Of a DNA stretch of 20,259 nt, positions 13,894-20,259 are shown piece by piece (positions within the stretch are counted from its first letter, which is position 1; the number at the start of each line of letters is the position of its first letter). The DNA is from a virus. The position numbers and the translations under genes were made by a program. The stretch is taken from the IMG/VR virus record IMGVR_UViG_3300035633_000036, positions 1 to 20,259 of that record; one strand, 5' to 3'. The notes beneath the pieces were generated by a model, which did not search any database, was not told where the DNA came from, and was given only the letters and a program-made list of their open reading frames with translations.

Positions 13894-13895
13894 TA

Positions 13896-14858
13896 CTACA
13901 CCTCCTCCACAGCAAAGAAGTCTCCTGCCTGGTTCCTAAAGACTCGTTGAAAGAGACGGAACGTCCTTCCTCCGAGCGTCAGTGTCTGGTTAGTTACTCG
14001 GTTGTGACCACACACGGAGTACACCCCTTCGAGAGATCCTGCTACGAGTCTAGCAGGCATATCTACTATATGAGGCTGGAAGAGTACTGACTCATCCTTA
14101 CCGTTGAGCTTCATCCTCCCAAAGCCTGACTCAGACCAGTAGTCCGGATTATCTGAGAAGCCTCCAGTAGCAAGGCCTGTCTTGTGAGGCCACATAAAGC
14201 AGCGTTCTCCATTCTTTGCTACAACAGATCCTGTACCACTACCCTGATTTACTATAGGCTCCCAGATACCGCTTGTACGTCTCCGGTAGAATGCTGCCCC
14301 ATCTCCAGGATCTACTATGCTGGAGTTCTTAGCATTGTTAAAGTCCGGTTGCTTCATCTCGTCATAGCTCCCTAGAATTACCAGAGGGAAGGGATACTCA
14401 CTAGGTAGAGCAATCGGCAGGAAGAACCCCGCGTACATACTCATATAGTTAGTACCTCCACAGAGAGCTACCACTACGAAGCGTCTGTCATTAGCGTAGA
14501 ACCAGTACGTTATTGATCCTGGAGCACTACCGCTCAAGTTGAACCAGGTAGGCCCTCCGGCTCCAGGTTGTGCACCGTGAGCTACGGACGGTGTGTAGCC
14601 TATAGCCCCGTAGAGTCTCCACGAGTATATAGGTGTGAGATCTGCTACCGTGTCTATGTTTACGTAGACCTCTTTACCAGAACCTGCACCAGGCCCCTGC
14701 AAAGACAGTGAAGCAGTCTCCTGCAGATCTACACCTATACCGCTCGGAGGAGGAGTCCAGTCAAGCTCAGTCCACGTACCGAGAGTGACCGTTAACCATA
14801 TACGAAGATCGTTAAGTAGATCGTGGTAGTTATCCGCTGTACTAGTGGTAAAGGCCAT
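13896..14858 (-). CDS. Virion protein, paralog 1 of a tandem pair
   Basis: The 320-residue protein is the first gene after the tape measure and the probable parent or sister of 12820-13893; the stop of this one is two bases before the next start. It is beta-rich with a hydrophobic core (YWFYANDRRFVVVALCGG) and a C-terminal segment (EGVYSVCGHNRVTNQTLTLG then FRLFQRVF) that lines up with the end of its paralog. No signal peptide or membrane span is present. GGAGGAGG precedes the ATG. Proteins of this general type sit after the tape measure in other siphophages in my memory, without clear function. A role in the tail tip complex or as a fibre adaptor is inferred. Confidence 0.7.
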   Translation of the reverse strand: MAFTTSTADNYHDLLNDLRIWLTVTLGTWTELDWTPPPSGIGVDLQETASLSLQGPGAGSGKEVYVNIDTVADLTPIYSWRLYGAIGYTPSVAHGAQPGAGGPTWFNLSGSAPGSITYWFYANDRRFVVVALCGGTNYMSMYAGFFLPIALPSEYPFPLVILGSYDEMKQPDFNNAKNSSIVDPGDGAAFYRRRTSGIWEPIVNQGSGTGSVVAKNGERCFMWPHKTGLATGGFSDNPDYWSESGFGRMKLNGKDESVLFQPHIVDMPARLVAGSLEGVYSVCGHNRVTNQTLTLGGRTFRLFQRVFRNQAGDFFAVEEV

Positions 14859-14861
14859 TCG

Positions 14862-17627
14862 TTATCCTCCTCCTAAGGCCCTTTTGATCTGACCAGGATT
14901 ACGTCTGACAAAGTTAAGGAAGAGCTTCTCTCCCTCTCGTGTGTCCATTGCGTCAACTGCTGCCTTAGGGTCAAAGACGTTAACCTGTCGTACGTTCAGT
15001 TCAGGAGCAGGAACATTGACGTTAGGTGCAGCTCCGTGTCCTACTGTTACCTGCTCTCCTGGTGTAGCTTTGAATGCTACTAGCTGACTGTCAGGGCCTC
15101 CGCTACCTCCTACCTTGAAGGAGCCTCCGTGCTGGAAGCCTGGTATAGGTGCAGCTCCAGCTGCAGGCCCTATACCTGGAATGAGAGACAGAAGAGCTTT
15201 ACGAAGTAGAAGCCTCGTGAGATCTGCTAGTATTGAGTCTATCAGTCCCTTGAAGTCTGCTTCTCCTGTTGTTACGAAGTCTGTTAGTGCCTGCTCTGCT
15301 CCTTGCCACGCATTGACTAGAGCCCCTTCAGATACTGAGGCTAAGTCTAGGATATCATCTTGTATCTTCTGCAGACCTCGTGTCACACCCGAGGCTGTGT
15401 CAGTAGCAAAGTCCAGAGAGATTAGCTTCAGTCTCTCCATAGCTGCAGTGTACTGCTGTATTGATATAAGCCCCTCGTCACGAGCAAGAGTGAGCTGCTT
15501 CTCCATCTCTAGCAGCTGCATCTGTGGAGTAACACTATCCTGTACCAGATCGTTGAAAGTCTGCAGAGCTTGTACCTTCTGTAGCTGCAGGTCTAAGGAT
15601 TCTCTCTCGGTAGGACTGAGCCCCTCTTTTATAGACTTGTCAATCTCTAGCAGCTGTGCTTCTCTCTCCCTCTCTGTGTTACTCATCCGTAGCAGATTTA
15701 TCTGCTCTTCAAGATCCGCGTTAGACTTCTCGTAACTAGGAAGCTCAAGAGCAATCTCCTCAATACCTTTGTACTGCTCCTTCAGCTCCTGCAGTTTAGC
15801 AATAGCCTGAGCCTGTGTTATCTCTCCTTCTTTCACGAGTGCATTTAGATGCTCCTCGAATCTTATTAGATCCTGGGCAGGGCCTATTATGGACTTGAGC
15901 AGCTCTTTTCTCTCCTCCATAAATTCGTTGTTCTTCTCTATAGCCTGACGTTCTTTGACAAGCTCGGTTACTCTCTTGATCTCTCCGCTAAGTAGCTTCC
16001 TCCCTGCCTGGTCTGCAGCGTCCATAAGAGCTACTTCTATCTCTCTAGCCTCCTCAGTCATACGTAGGAGTCTGTTCTCTTCTTTCAGTTTGGTTATGAA
16101 CCCAGCAACAGCCTTAGTCTGCTTCTCCTGCTCTTCCTTCTGTGCCTTGAGTGCTTTCACTTCTGCTAACCGAGCACGTATCATCTGCAGGGCTTTAGCG
16201 TGTGCAGCATCCTGCATCCTCTCTGCTTCGTCCATCTCTCGGTTAAGCTTGTCCATCAATGCTATAGTCCCTCCGATTGCTACCGCTCCGAATGCAATAA
16301 GCGGGTTAGTCATGATGACTCCCCACAGATTACGGAACGCTGCAGCAAGACGAAGCACACTAGCTCTCAAGGCCACAGTAGAGCCCGTACTCATTGCTGC
16401 CATTCCCACGGACAGCTTGAGAAGACCCTTAGACATATTGACAATGAGGATAGTAGCCTTACCGAAGATCTGAGGCCCGAAGGTTATTGCCATTGTCACC
16501 CCGAGGGCCTTTACCAGATCTATAGTAGCTTCGAGATTCTCTGACAGCTTACGGAGTGCACCAGCTAGACCCTCGAAGAACTGCTTTAGGTTCTCCTGAG
16601 CCCCTAGCTTACCCATCTCAAGTACAACAGACTCGAAGGCAGACTTAGTACGAAGAAGAGCCCCGTTGAGGTTATCGTCCATAATACGGGCTATCTCATC
16701 TGCAGTACCTCCTGCTGCTTTGAGATGTTTTATAGCGTCCTGTATATGAGGTATGTTACTCTTCAGGACTTCAAAAGCAGGGCCTCCACGTTGCCCGAAG
16801 ACCTCAAGAGCCTTGCCCGTGTCAATGCCTGCTTTCTCCATCTGCTGAAGAGCTACAACGAGGCCTACTGTGGATACCTCTACGTTCTCTTCCTCTATAC
16901 CCAGATCCTTGAGTATCTTTGCAGCAGGGCCTCCTACGGACTCAAGCTCTGCCATAACTCTACGGAGTCCGGTACCAGCAAGAGAAGCCTGCAGGCCTGC
17001 ATCTGACAAGGCCATAACAGCAGCTACGGTCTCTTCAAGAGATACCCTGAGACCAGCTGATACAGGAGCAACGAACTTGATTGCTTCTCCGAGCTGCTGA
17101 ACGTTCGTGTTAGACGTGTTAGCAGCAAGAGCTAGAACGTCCACAACCCTAGAGGCCTGGTCTGTATCGAGACGGAAGCCTCGTATAGTCTTTGCTGTGA
17201 TATCAGCTGCAGAGGCAAGGTCTAGCGCTCCAGCCTGAGCAAGCTTGAGCGTGTCATCTACGGTCTCCATTGTCTCAGCAGCATTGAAGCCTGCACGAGA
17301 TAGGAGTACCATACCTTGAGCTGCTTCCGAGGCTGTGAACCTGGTAGTAGCTCCGAGCTGCTTTGCAGTCTCTTCTAGCTGCTCAAACTCAAAAGCAGTA
17401 GCTCCGGTAATAGCCTGTACTGTGCTCATCTCTTGCGAGAAGTCAGCAAGTAGCTTGATACCGGCTCCTACACCTACTGCAGCTCCGAAGATAGCAAAGG
17501 TCTTGACAAGCGTAGCCTGGAGAGTCTTAGCCCGTGCCTCAGTAGTAGCAAGAGATCCTTGTACTACTCGGTTAGCTGCTACTGCTTGAGTAGGATCTAC
17601 CTTAACTCGTATGAAGAAGTCAGCCAC
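14862..17627 (-). CDS. Tail tape measure protein
   Basis: The 921-residue protein sets tail length and is ejected with the DNA. Residues about 65-265 carry the TP901-type tape measure core (QEMSTVQAITGA, AKQLGATTRFTASEAAQGM, LSRAGF and onward). Two hydrophobic regions lie near 375-400 and 435-460 and may enter the host membrane. A long coiled coil rich in Glu, Lys and Leu follows (about 460-740). The C-terminus has the usual QHGGSF and GGPDSQLVAFKATPGEQV motifs (from about 832). At roughly 0.15 nm per residue the tail would be about 140 nm. The GTG start (MADFF) overlaps the end of the chaperone extension by eight bases, with a weak purine-rich ribosome binding site, so translation is probably coupled to the frameshifted frame. 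Confidence 0.93.
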   Translation of the reverse strand: MADFFIRVKVDPTQAVAANRVVQGSLATTEARAKTLQATLVKTFAIFGAAVGVGAGIKLLADFSQEMSTVQAITGATAFEFEQLEETAKQLGATTRFTASEAAQGMVLLSRAGFNAAETMETVDDTLKLAQAGALDLASAADITAKTIRGFRLDTDQASRVVDVLALAANTSNTNVQQLGEAIKFVAPVSAGLRVSLEETVAAVMALSDAGLQASLAGTGLRRVMAELESVGGPAAKILKDLGIEEENVEVSTVGLVVALQQMEKAGIDTGKALEVFGQRGGPAFEVLKSNIPHIQDAIKHLKAAGGTADEIARIMDDNLNGALLRTKSAFESVVLEMGKLGAQENLKQFFEGLAGALRKLSENLEATIDLVKALGVTMAITFGPQIFGKATILIVNMSKGLLKLSVGMAAMSTGSTVALRASVLRLAAAFRNLWGVIMTNPLIAFGAVAIGGTIALMDKLNREMDEAERMQDAAHAKALQMIRARLAEVKALKAQKEEQEKQTKAVAGFITKLKEENRLLRMTEEAREIEVALMDAADQAGRKLLSGEIKRVTELVKERQAIEKNNEFMEERKELLKSIIGPAQDLIRFEEHLNALVKEGEITQAQAIAKLQELKEQYKGIEEIALELPSYEKSNADLEEQINLLRMSNTEREREAQLLEIDKSIKEGLSPTERESLDLQLQKVQALQTFNDLVQDSVTPQMQLLEMEKQLTLARDEGLISIQQYTAAMERLKLISLDFATDTASGVTRGLQKIQDDILDLASVSEGALVNAWQGAEQALTDFVTTGEADFKGLIDSILADLTRLLLRKALLSLIPGIGPAAGAAPIPGFQHGGSFKVGGSGGPDSQLVAFKATPGEQVTVGHGAAPNVNVPAPELNVRQVNVFDPKAAVDAMDTREGEKLFLNFVRRNPGQIKRALGGG

Positions 17628-18398
17628 TCTTCTTAGCCTTCTTCCTTACCCATTCCAGGTACACAGTGTCCATTGCTCTTATTACCTGAACGAAGAGCGG
17701 TAGTAGATCCTCGTCTAGCTCGAAGTACTGAGCATAGTAGACAATATCCCTCCACGGAATAGGCCCTAAAAACACACCTATAGGACGGCAGGTACTTAGC
17801 TCATAGAAAGCGTCTAAATAGAACTGATCTCCAGGGTATAGTAGAGGTTCGTTGAGAGCCCACTCAGGAAGAGGTAACTTCCTAGCTATGAGGACTTCTA
17901 CAGCAAAGCTCCTGTCCTGGTATTCAAGTTCCCACTTTAGACGCTCCGCTAGTTTTTTGAGACTTCCTCCGTGTCCGGTAGCTCTTCCTCAACAAAGTTC
18001 TCAGGCTGTACACAGAAGACCCGTACCTCGTCAAAGATCCAGTCAGGTAGAACCTTCAAGAACTCTGTTACTTCCTCCACAGAGAAGGGAACCTTTTTGC
18101 CGTCATTGTCCGTTATGTTTTCCCAGCCTTTGATGACGTGACGAGGATACAATACCTTGTCATCATTCCTGGTGTCCTCAATGGTATGGGCTTCCAGCTT
18201 CTCTGTCAGCTTCTTAGGAGTGAGTCTAGCAGGGCCTGTCCTCCTCCTCTTCAGCAGAGCATTGAAGTAGTCCTTATTAGCCCCGAACGCTGGAGCTACT
18301 ATAAGAGTAGGCTCCCCGTGAGTCTTGTCCAGACGTTCTAGAACATAAGGGACAGTGCCTTTAGGCTCCTTCTTCTTCAGGTAATCATACTTACTCAT
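17620..18398 (-). CDS. Tail assembly chaperone, long form made by -1 frameshift (gpGT-like)
   Basis: The zero frame (18398-17949) ends at TCA AAA AAC TAG. A -1 slip on A AAA AAC opens a second frame (17952-17620) of 110 residues with no stop, ending at TGA inside the start of the tape measure gene. The second frame reads as a good protein (LAERLKWELEYQDRS, LPEWALNEPLLYPG, WRDIVYYAQYFELDEDLLP). It has no start of its own with a ribosome binding site and fills the gap before the tape measure. The product would be about 259 residues. This is the gpG/gpGT arrangement: the short form coats the tape measure and the extension recruits tube subunits. Position between tube and tape measure is exactly as expected. 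Confidence 0.88.
17949..18398 (-). CDS. Tail assembly chaperone, short form (gpG-like)
   Basis: The unshifted product has 149 residues from the ATG at 18398, which follows AAAAGGAG at seven bases. A longer frame exists from GTG at 18455, but that start lacks a ribosome binding site and its first codons run through a hairpin, so the shorter start is chosen. The protein is basic at the N-terminus (MSKYDYLKKK), mixed in the middle and acidic at the end (EEELPDTEEVSKN). It contains a VEEVTEFLKVLPDWIFDEV segment like other phage tail chaperones. It is expected to be made in excess over the long form and to be absent from the finished virion. Confidence 0.85.
   Translation of the reverse strand: MSKYDYLKKKEPKGTVPYVLERLDKTHGEPTLIVAPAFGANKDYFNALLKRRRTGPARLTPKKLTEKLEAHTIEDTRNDDKVLYPRHVIKGWENITDNDGKKVPFSVEEVTEFLKVLPDWIFDEVRVFCVQPENFVEEELPDTEEVSKN
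17952..17958 (-). promoter_or_regulatory. -1 ribosomal frameshift site AAAAAAC
   Basis: On the coding strand the heptamer A AAA AAC is in the correct phase (X XXY YYZ), with the zero-frame TAG as the next codon. GGAGG (17966-17970) lies seven bases upstream and could act as a ribosome-pausing stimulator, as an internal Shine-Dalgarno does in dnaX. I did not find a clear downstream stem by eye. Confidence 0.85.
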
Positions 18399-18405
18399 TG
18401 TAGGT

Positions 18406-18410
18406 CTCCT
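18406..18410 (-). promoter_or_regulatory. Ribosome binding site that fixes the chaperone start
   Basis: AGGAG, within AAAAGGAG, ends seven bases before the ATG at 18398. No comparable site precedes the GTG at 18455. Confidence 0.7.
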
Positions 18411-18417
18411 TTTGTTC

Positions 18418-18444
18418 AGTCTCTCTCCGCTACGTTGAGAGACT
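18418..18444 (-). promoter_or_regulatory. Hairpin between tail tube and chaperone genes
   Basis: AGTCTCTC (18418-18425) and GAGAGACT (18437-18444) form a perfect 8-bp stem with an 11-base loop. It lies seven bases upstream of the chaperone AGGAG site and 18 bases after the tube stop. There is no U run after it on the coding strand. It may stabilise the tube mRNA, act as a partial terminator or limit chaperone translation. Confidence 0.55.
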
Positions 18445-18462
18445 ATGTAGCTCACTTACCCG

Positions 18463-19971
18463 TTAAGCTGCAGGAGCGTACGGGAAAAGAGAGACACTGA
18501 TACAGTAACCGAGGGTAGCGTCCTCGAATGCCATTGAGGTAGTGTTAATGAGCACACTCTCGTTAGCAGGGAACTCTTTGTCTCCTCCTCCCATTGTCAT
18601 AGAGGGAACGTCTACGAAGAAAGCTCCGTCATCATTCCTGAGAGCGAAGTCAAGAGCTACCGTAGTGTTGTCCCTTATGGCAGTGGGAACAGCAGAGTTA
18701 GTGAAGAGGAGCTGAGCTTCTACGTCAACGAAGAACTGTCCTACGTTGAGAGCTGTAGCTCCTAAAGTACCGAGGCACTTTATAGGGCTGATATTGTTGT
18801 TAAGGGTCAGGTTCAGAGACTTGAAACAGGTACTTATACCTGTCTCGTCAAGCTCAATGATCCTGAGCCTTGCAATATCAGCAGACGTGTTGAAAGCTAC
18901 CGTCTGTACAGGAGCAAGCGGAGTGTCTGCACCAGTAGCACGGCTTCCGCTCGGAGGTGCAGTGTCCGTACCGTGGAACCCGAAGGTAGCTGTAGCCTTG
19001 TCAGTCAGAGGTAGCTGTACCTGAACCTGGTTACAGTAGTTACCCTTTGCATACTCGTACTCAGGAGTACCCACTCCTCCGAGATCCTCATACGCTGCCT
19101 CGAACTGCAGTGACTCTTCCAGGTAGAGAGCGTCATCTACTGAGACGTTCCGGAGGAAGCGTCCGAAGTAAATATGTATCTCTTTCCCTGATCCGTCATC
19201 TACAGCAAAGACGGTACTCTTTTTGTCCAGGGTGAGCTTAGCTGCAGTAATAGCAGTGATACGAGCCCAGCCTCTGTTAGTGTCGTTACTGATATCCTCT
19301 GCAAAGCGGTTGAGTGCTGCAGTGCCTCCTATCCAGATGACCTGTCCGACAGTCAAGCCCAGCGTAGTGAAGTCAACTCCACCGTTGCTAATGAGGTCTC
19401 CGCTTGCGTCTATCTCCAGGTCTGCAGCGTCTCCCTCGTATCCACAGACTGCTATACGAGCCTCTGTAGGTACAGGGTCTTCGTCAACGAGCGTCTCTGC
19501 TACTCGAATGCTAGTAGCCGTAGATCCTGCTACAACGGTCTTGAGTCCGTTGTTATCTGAGTTCGTACAGCCCCTAACGTAGATGAGTTGACCAGCGCTG
19601 AGCGCTCCGTCTGCAGTTACTGTGTAGTCACTCGTAGCGTTGATTACGTCAGTAAACTGCTCTGACTGATACTCTCCCCACGGCGCGGTACCCGCGTAGT
19701 CTGCCATAACGAAGTTAGACAGGAAGTCTAGGACGTGCTCCATTGTCAGATCTGCTTCAAACTCTACAGCACTTTCCAGATCCGTAGTGGTTCCCTTTTT
19801 CCTCTGTCTGTCCTTCGAGATAGGTTCTCGGGCTACCGTAGTGATCGTTGATCCGAAGGTAGTAATATCGTTAGGCTCTAGCGTCTTCCATTGAGGGGTA
19901 GTGGGGAGTACCCCTATGGTCTCCTCTTTGGCATACGCTAGGGCAACCTTGTTCGTTGATACCCTTGCCAT
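18463..19971 (-). CDS. Major tail tube protein with two inserted beta domains
   Basis: The 502-residue protein begins with ALAYAKEETIGVLPTTPQW, then AREPISKDRQRKKGTTTDLE, features of the Phage_tube_2 type of tube protein. It polymerises as stacked hexamer rings around the tape measure. Two related beta segments follow: about 105-175 (ALSAGQLIYVRG, then LKTVVAGSTATSIRV) and about 180-255 (LGLTVGQVIWIGG, then WARITAITAAKLTLD). They look like an internal duplication that may be exposed on the tube surface. The second half (about 270-502) completes the tube fold. AGGAGG (19979-19984) precedes the ATG at seven bases and overlaps the stop of the tail terminator gene. The next gene is 64 bases further on, behind a hairpin. 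Confidence 0.88.
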   Translation of the reverse strand: MARVSTNKVALAYAKEETIGVLPTTPQWKTLEPNDITTFGSTITTVAREPISKDRQRKKGTTTDLESAVEFEADLTMEHVLDFLSNFVMADYAGTAPWGEYQSEQFTDVINATSDYTVTADGALSAGQLIYVRGCTNSDNNGLKTVVAGSTATSIRVAETLVDEDPVPTEARIAVCGYEGDAADLEIDASGDLISNGGVDFTTLGLTVGQVIWIGGTAALNRFAEDISNDTNRGWARITAITAAKLTLDKKSTVFAVDDGSGKEIHIYFGRFLRNVSVDDALYLEESLQFEAAYEDLGGVGTPEYEYAKGNYCNQVQVQLPLTDKATATFGFHGTDTAPPSGSRATGADTPLAPVQTVAFNTSADIARLRIIELDETGISTCFKSLNLTLNNNISPIKCLGTLGATALNVGQFFVDVEAQLLFTNSAVPTAIRDNTTVALDFALRNDDGAFFVDVPSMTMGGGDKEFPANESVLINTTSMAFEDATLGYCISVSLFPYAPAA

Positions 19972-19982
19972 AGGTTAACCTC

Positions 19983-20259
19983 CTACTTAATCTCGTCGTA
20001 GGTAAACTCTACTATTACGTTGAGTCTAGCCCACTGCCCCTCTTTAGGAGCCTCTTGCGGTCTAGCGTCGTAAAAGAATACCTGATCTATTGTCTTGCCT
20101 TCAAAGAGGCCGAGGGCTGTGTTAGCTAACTCGTCTAGCCGTAGGAGACCTCTGTTAACGGCAGCGTAGAGCTGGATAAGCACAAGCCCTCGGCGCTCAT
20201 ACCTCCTATTACCTACCGCTCCTAGAGAGGGGCAGTGGGCTAGACTCAACGTAATAGTA
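19983..20259 (-). CDS. Tail terminator protein, C-terminal part (5' end outside window)
   Basis: The frame is open to the window edge (whole codons from 20258), so the start lies outside. The TTG at 20249 is not a convincing start: it lacks a ribosome binding site and the protein sequence continues upstream. At least 91 residues are present. The pattern GNRRYERRGLVLIQLY, then LDELANTALGLFEGKTIDQV, FFYDARPQEAPKEGQWARL and a final VEFTYDEIK strand fits tail terminator proteins (DUF4128/gpU-like) that cap the tube at the head end. Its position directly before the tube gene is the usual one. The stop TAG overlaps the tube ribosome binding site. Confidence 0.75.
   Translation of the reverse strand, partial: TITLSLAHCPSLGAVGNRRYERRGLVLIQLYAAVNRGLLRLDELANTALGLFEGKTIDQVFFYDARPQEAPKEGQWARLNVIVEFTYDEIK

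Noticed and set aside
15115-15735. 206-codon open frame on the plus strand
   Set aside because: It lies wholly antisense to the tape measure coiled coil, is Ser/Cys/Arg-rich in a way that mirrors Glu/Lys/Leu codons, and has no operon context.
15955-16473. 172-codon open frame on the plus strand
   Set aside because: It is antisense to the tape measure gene and has a Ser/Ala/Ile-rich composition typical of a shadow frame.
17949-17960. Simple sequencing error in the run of six T instead of a frameshift site
   Set aside because: A single-base error could also join the two frames, but the heptamer, its phase and the position between tube and tape measure exactly match the known chaperone frameshift arrangement.
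18399-18455. Longer chaperone start at GTG 18455
   Set aside because: It has no ribosome binding site and its codons run through the hairpin, while ATG at 18398 has AAAAGGAG at seven bases.
19983-20249. Complete tail terminator gene starting at TTG 20249
   Set aside because: The frame is open to the window edge, the TTG has no ribosome binding site and family members are longer, so the gene is treated as partial.

Overview
The window looks like part of a tailed double-stranded DNA phage genome (siphovirus type, long non-contractile tail). The signs are tightly packed genes, ATGA/GTGA/TTGA gene overlaps, strong AGGAGG ribosome binding sites, a complete tail module and a lysis cassette. I see no integrase, repressor, tRNA, insertion sequence or CRISPR array, so nothing here argues for a temperate life style. 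The tail-tip proteins resemble those of lambda and gene transfer agents, including a four-cysteine hub, which suggests a Gram-negative host. The host itself cannot be named from the sequence.

Layout. Bases 1-2274 (plus strand) are the end of a DNA replication/recombination operon. It holds the C-terminal part of a putative ssDNA-binding protein with an acidic, SAP-like tail, a VRR-NUC nuclease, an SNF2-type helicase overlapping the nuclease by 86 bases out of frame, and a 34-residue single-pass membrane peptide joined to the helicase by an ATGA overlap. A palindrome at 2267-2290 lies where the two transcription units converge and probably ends both.

Bases 2322-20259 (minus strand, read right to left) are one long late operon. 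In transcription order it holds: tail terminator (cut by the window edge), two-insert tail tube protein, tail assembly chaperone with a -1 frameshift extension, tape measure protein, two tandem paralogous virion proteins, four small proteins, distal tail protein with a duplicated module, hub with four probable Fe-S cysteines, and a 1284-residue J-like tail tip protein ending in carbohydrate-binding-like domains. Next come a virion protein, a small hydrophobic protein, and a small protein whose 5' end is disrupted next to an 8-bp tandem repeat. The operon ends with an XhlA-like membrane protein, a zinc amidase endolysin and a short protein of unknown role.

How it works together. The tube polymerises around the tape measure with help from the two chaperone forms. 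The distal tail, hub and tip proteins close the far end and probably bind the cell surface. The membrane protein and amidase release progeny. The most interesting points are the repeat-disrupted gene at 3602-4060, the AAAAAAC frameshift signal at 17952-17958, the 34-residue membrane peptide, the duplicated distal tail protein, and the absence of the usual NlpC/P60 tail peptidase between hub and tip.
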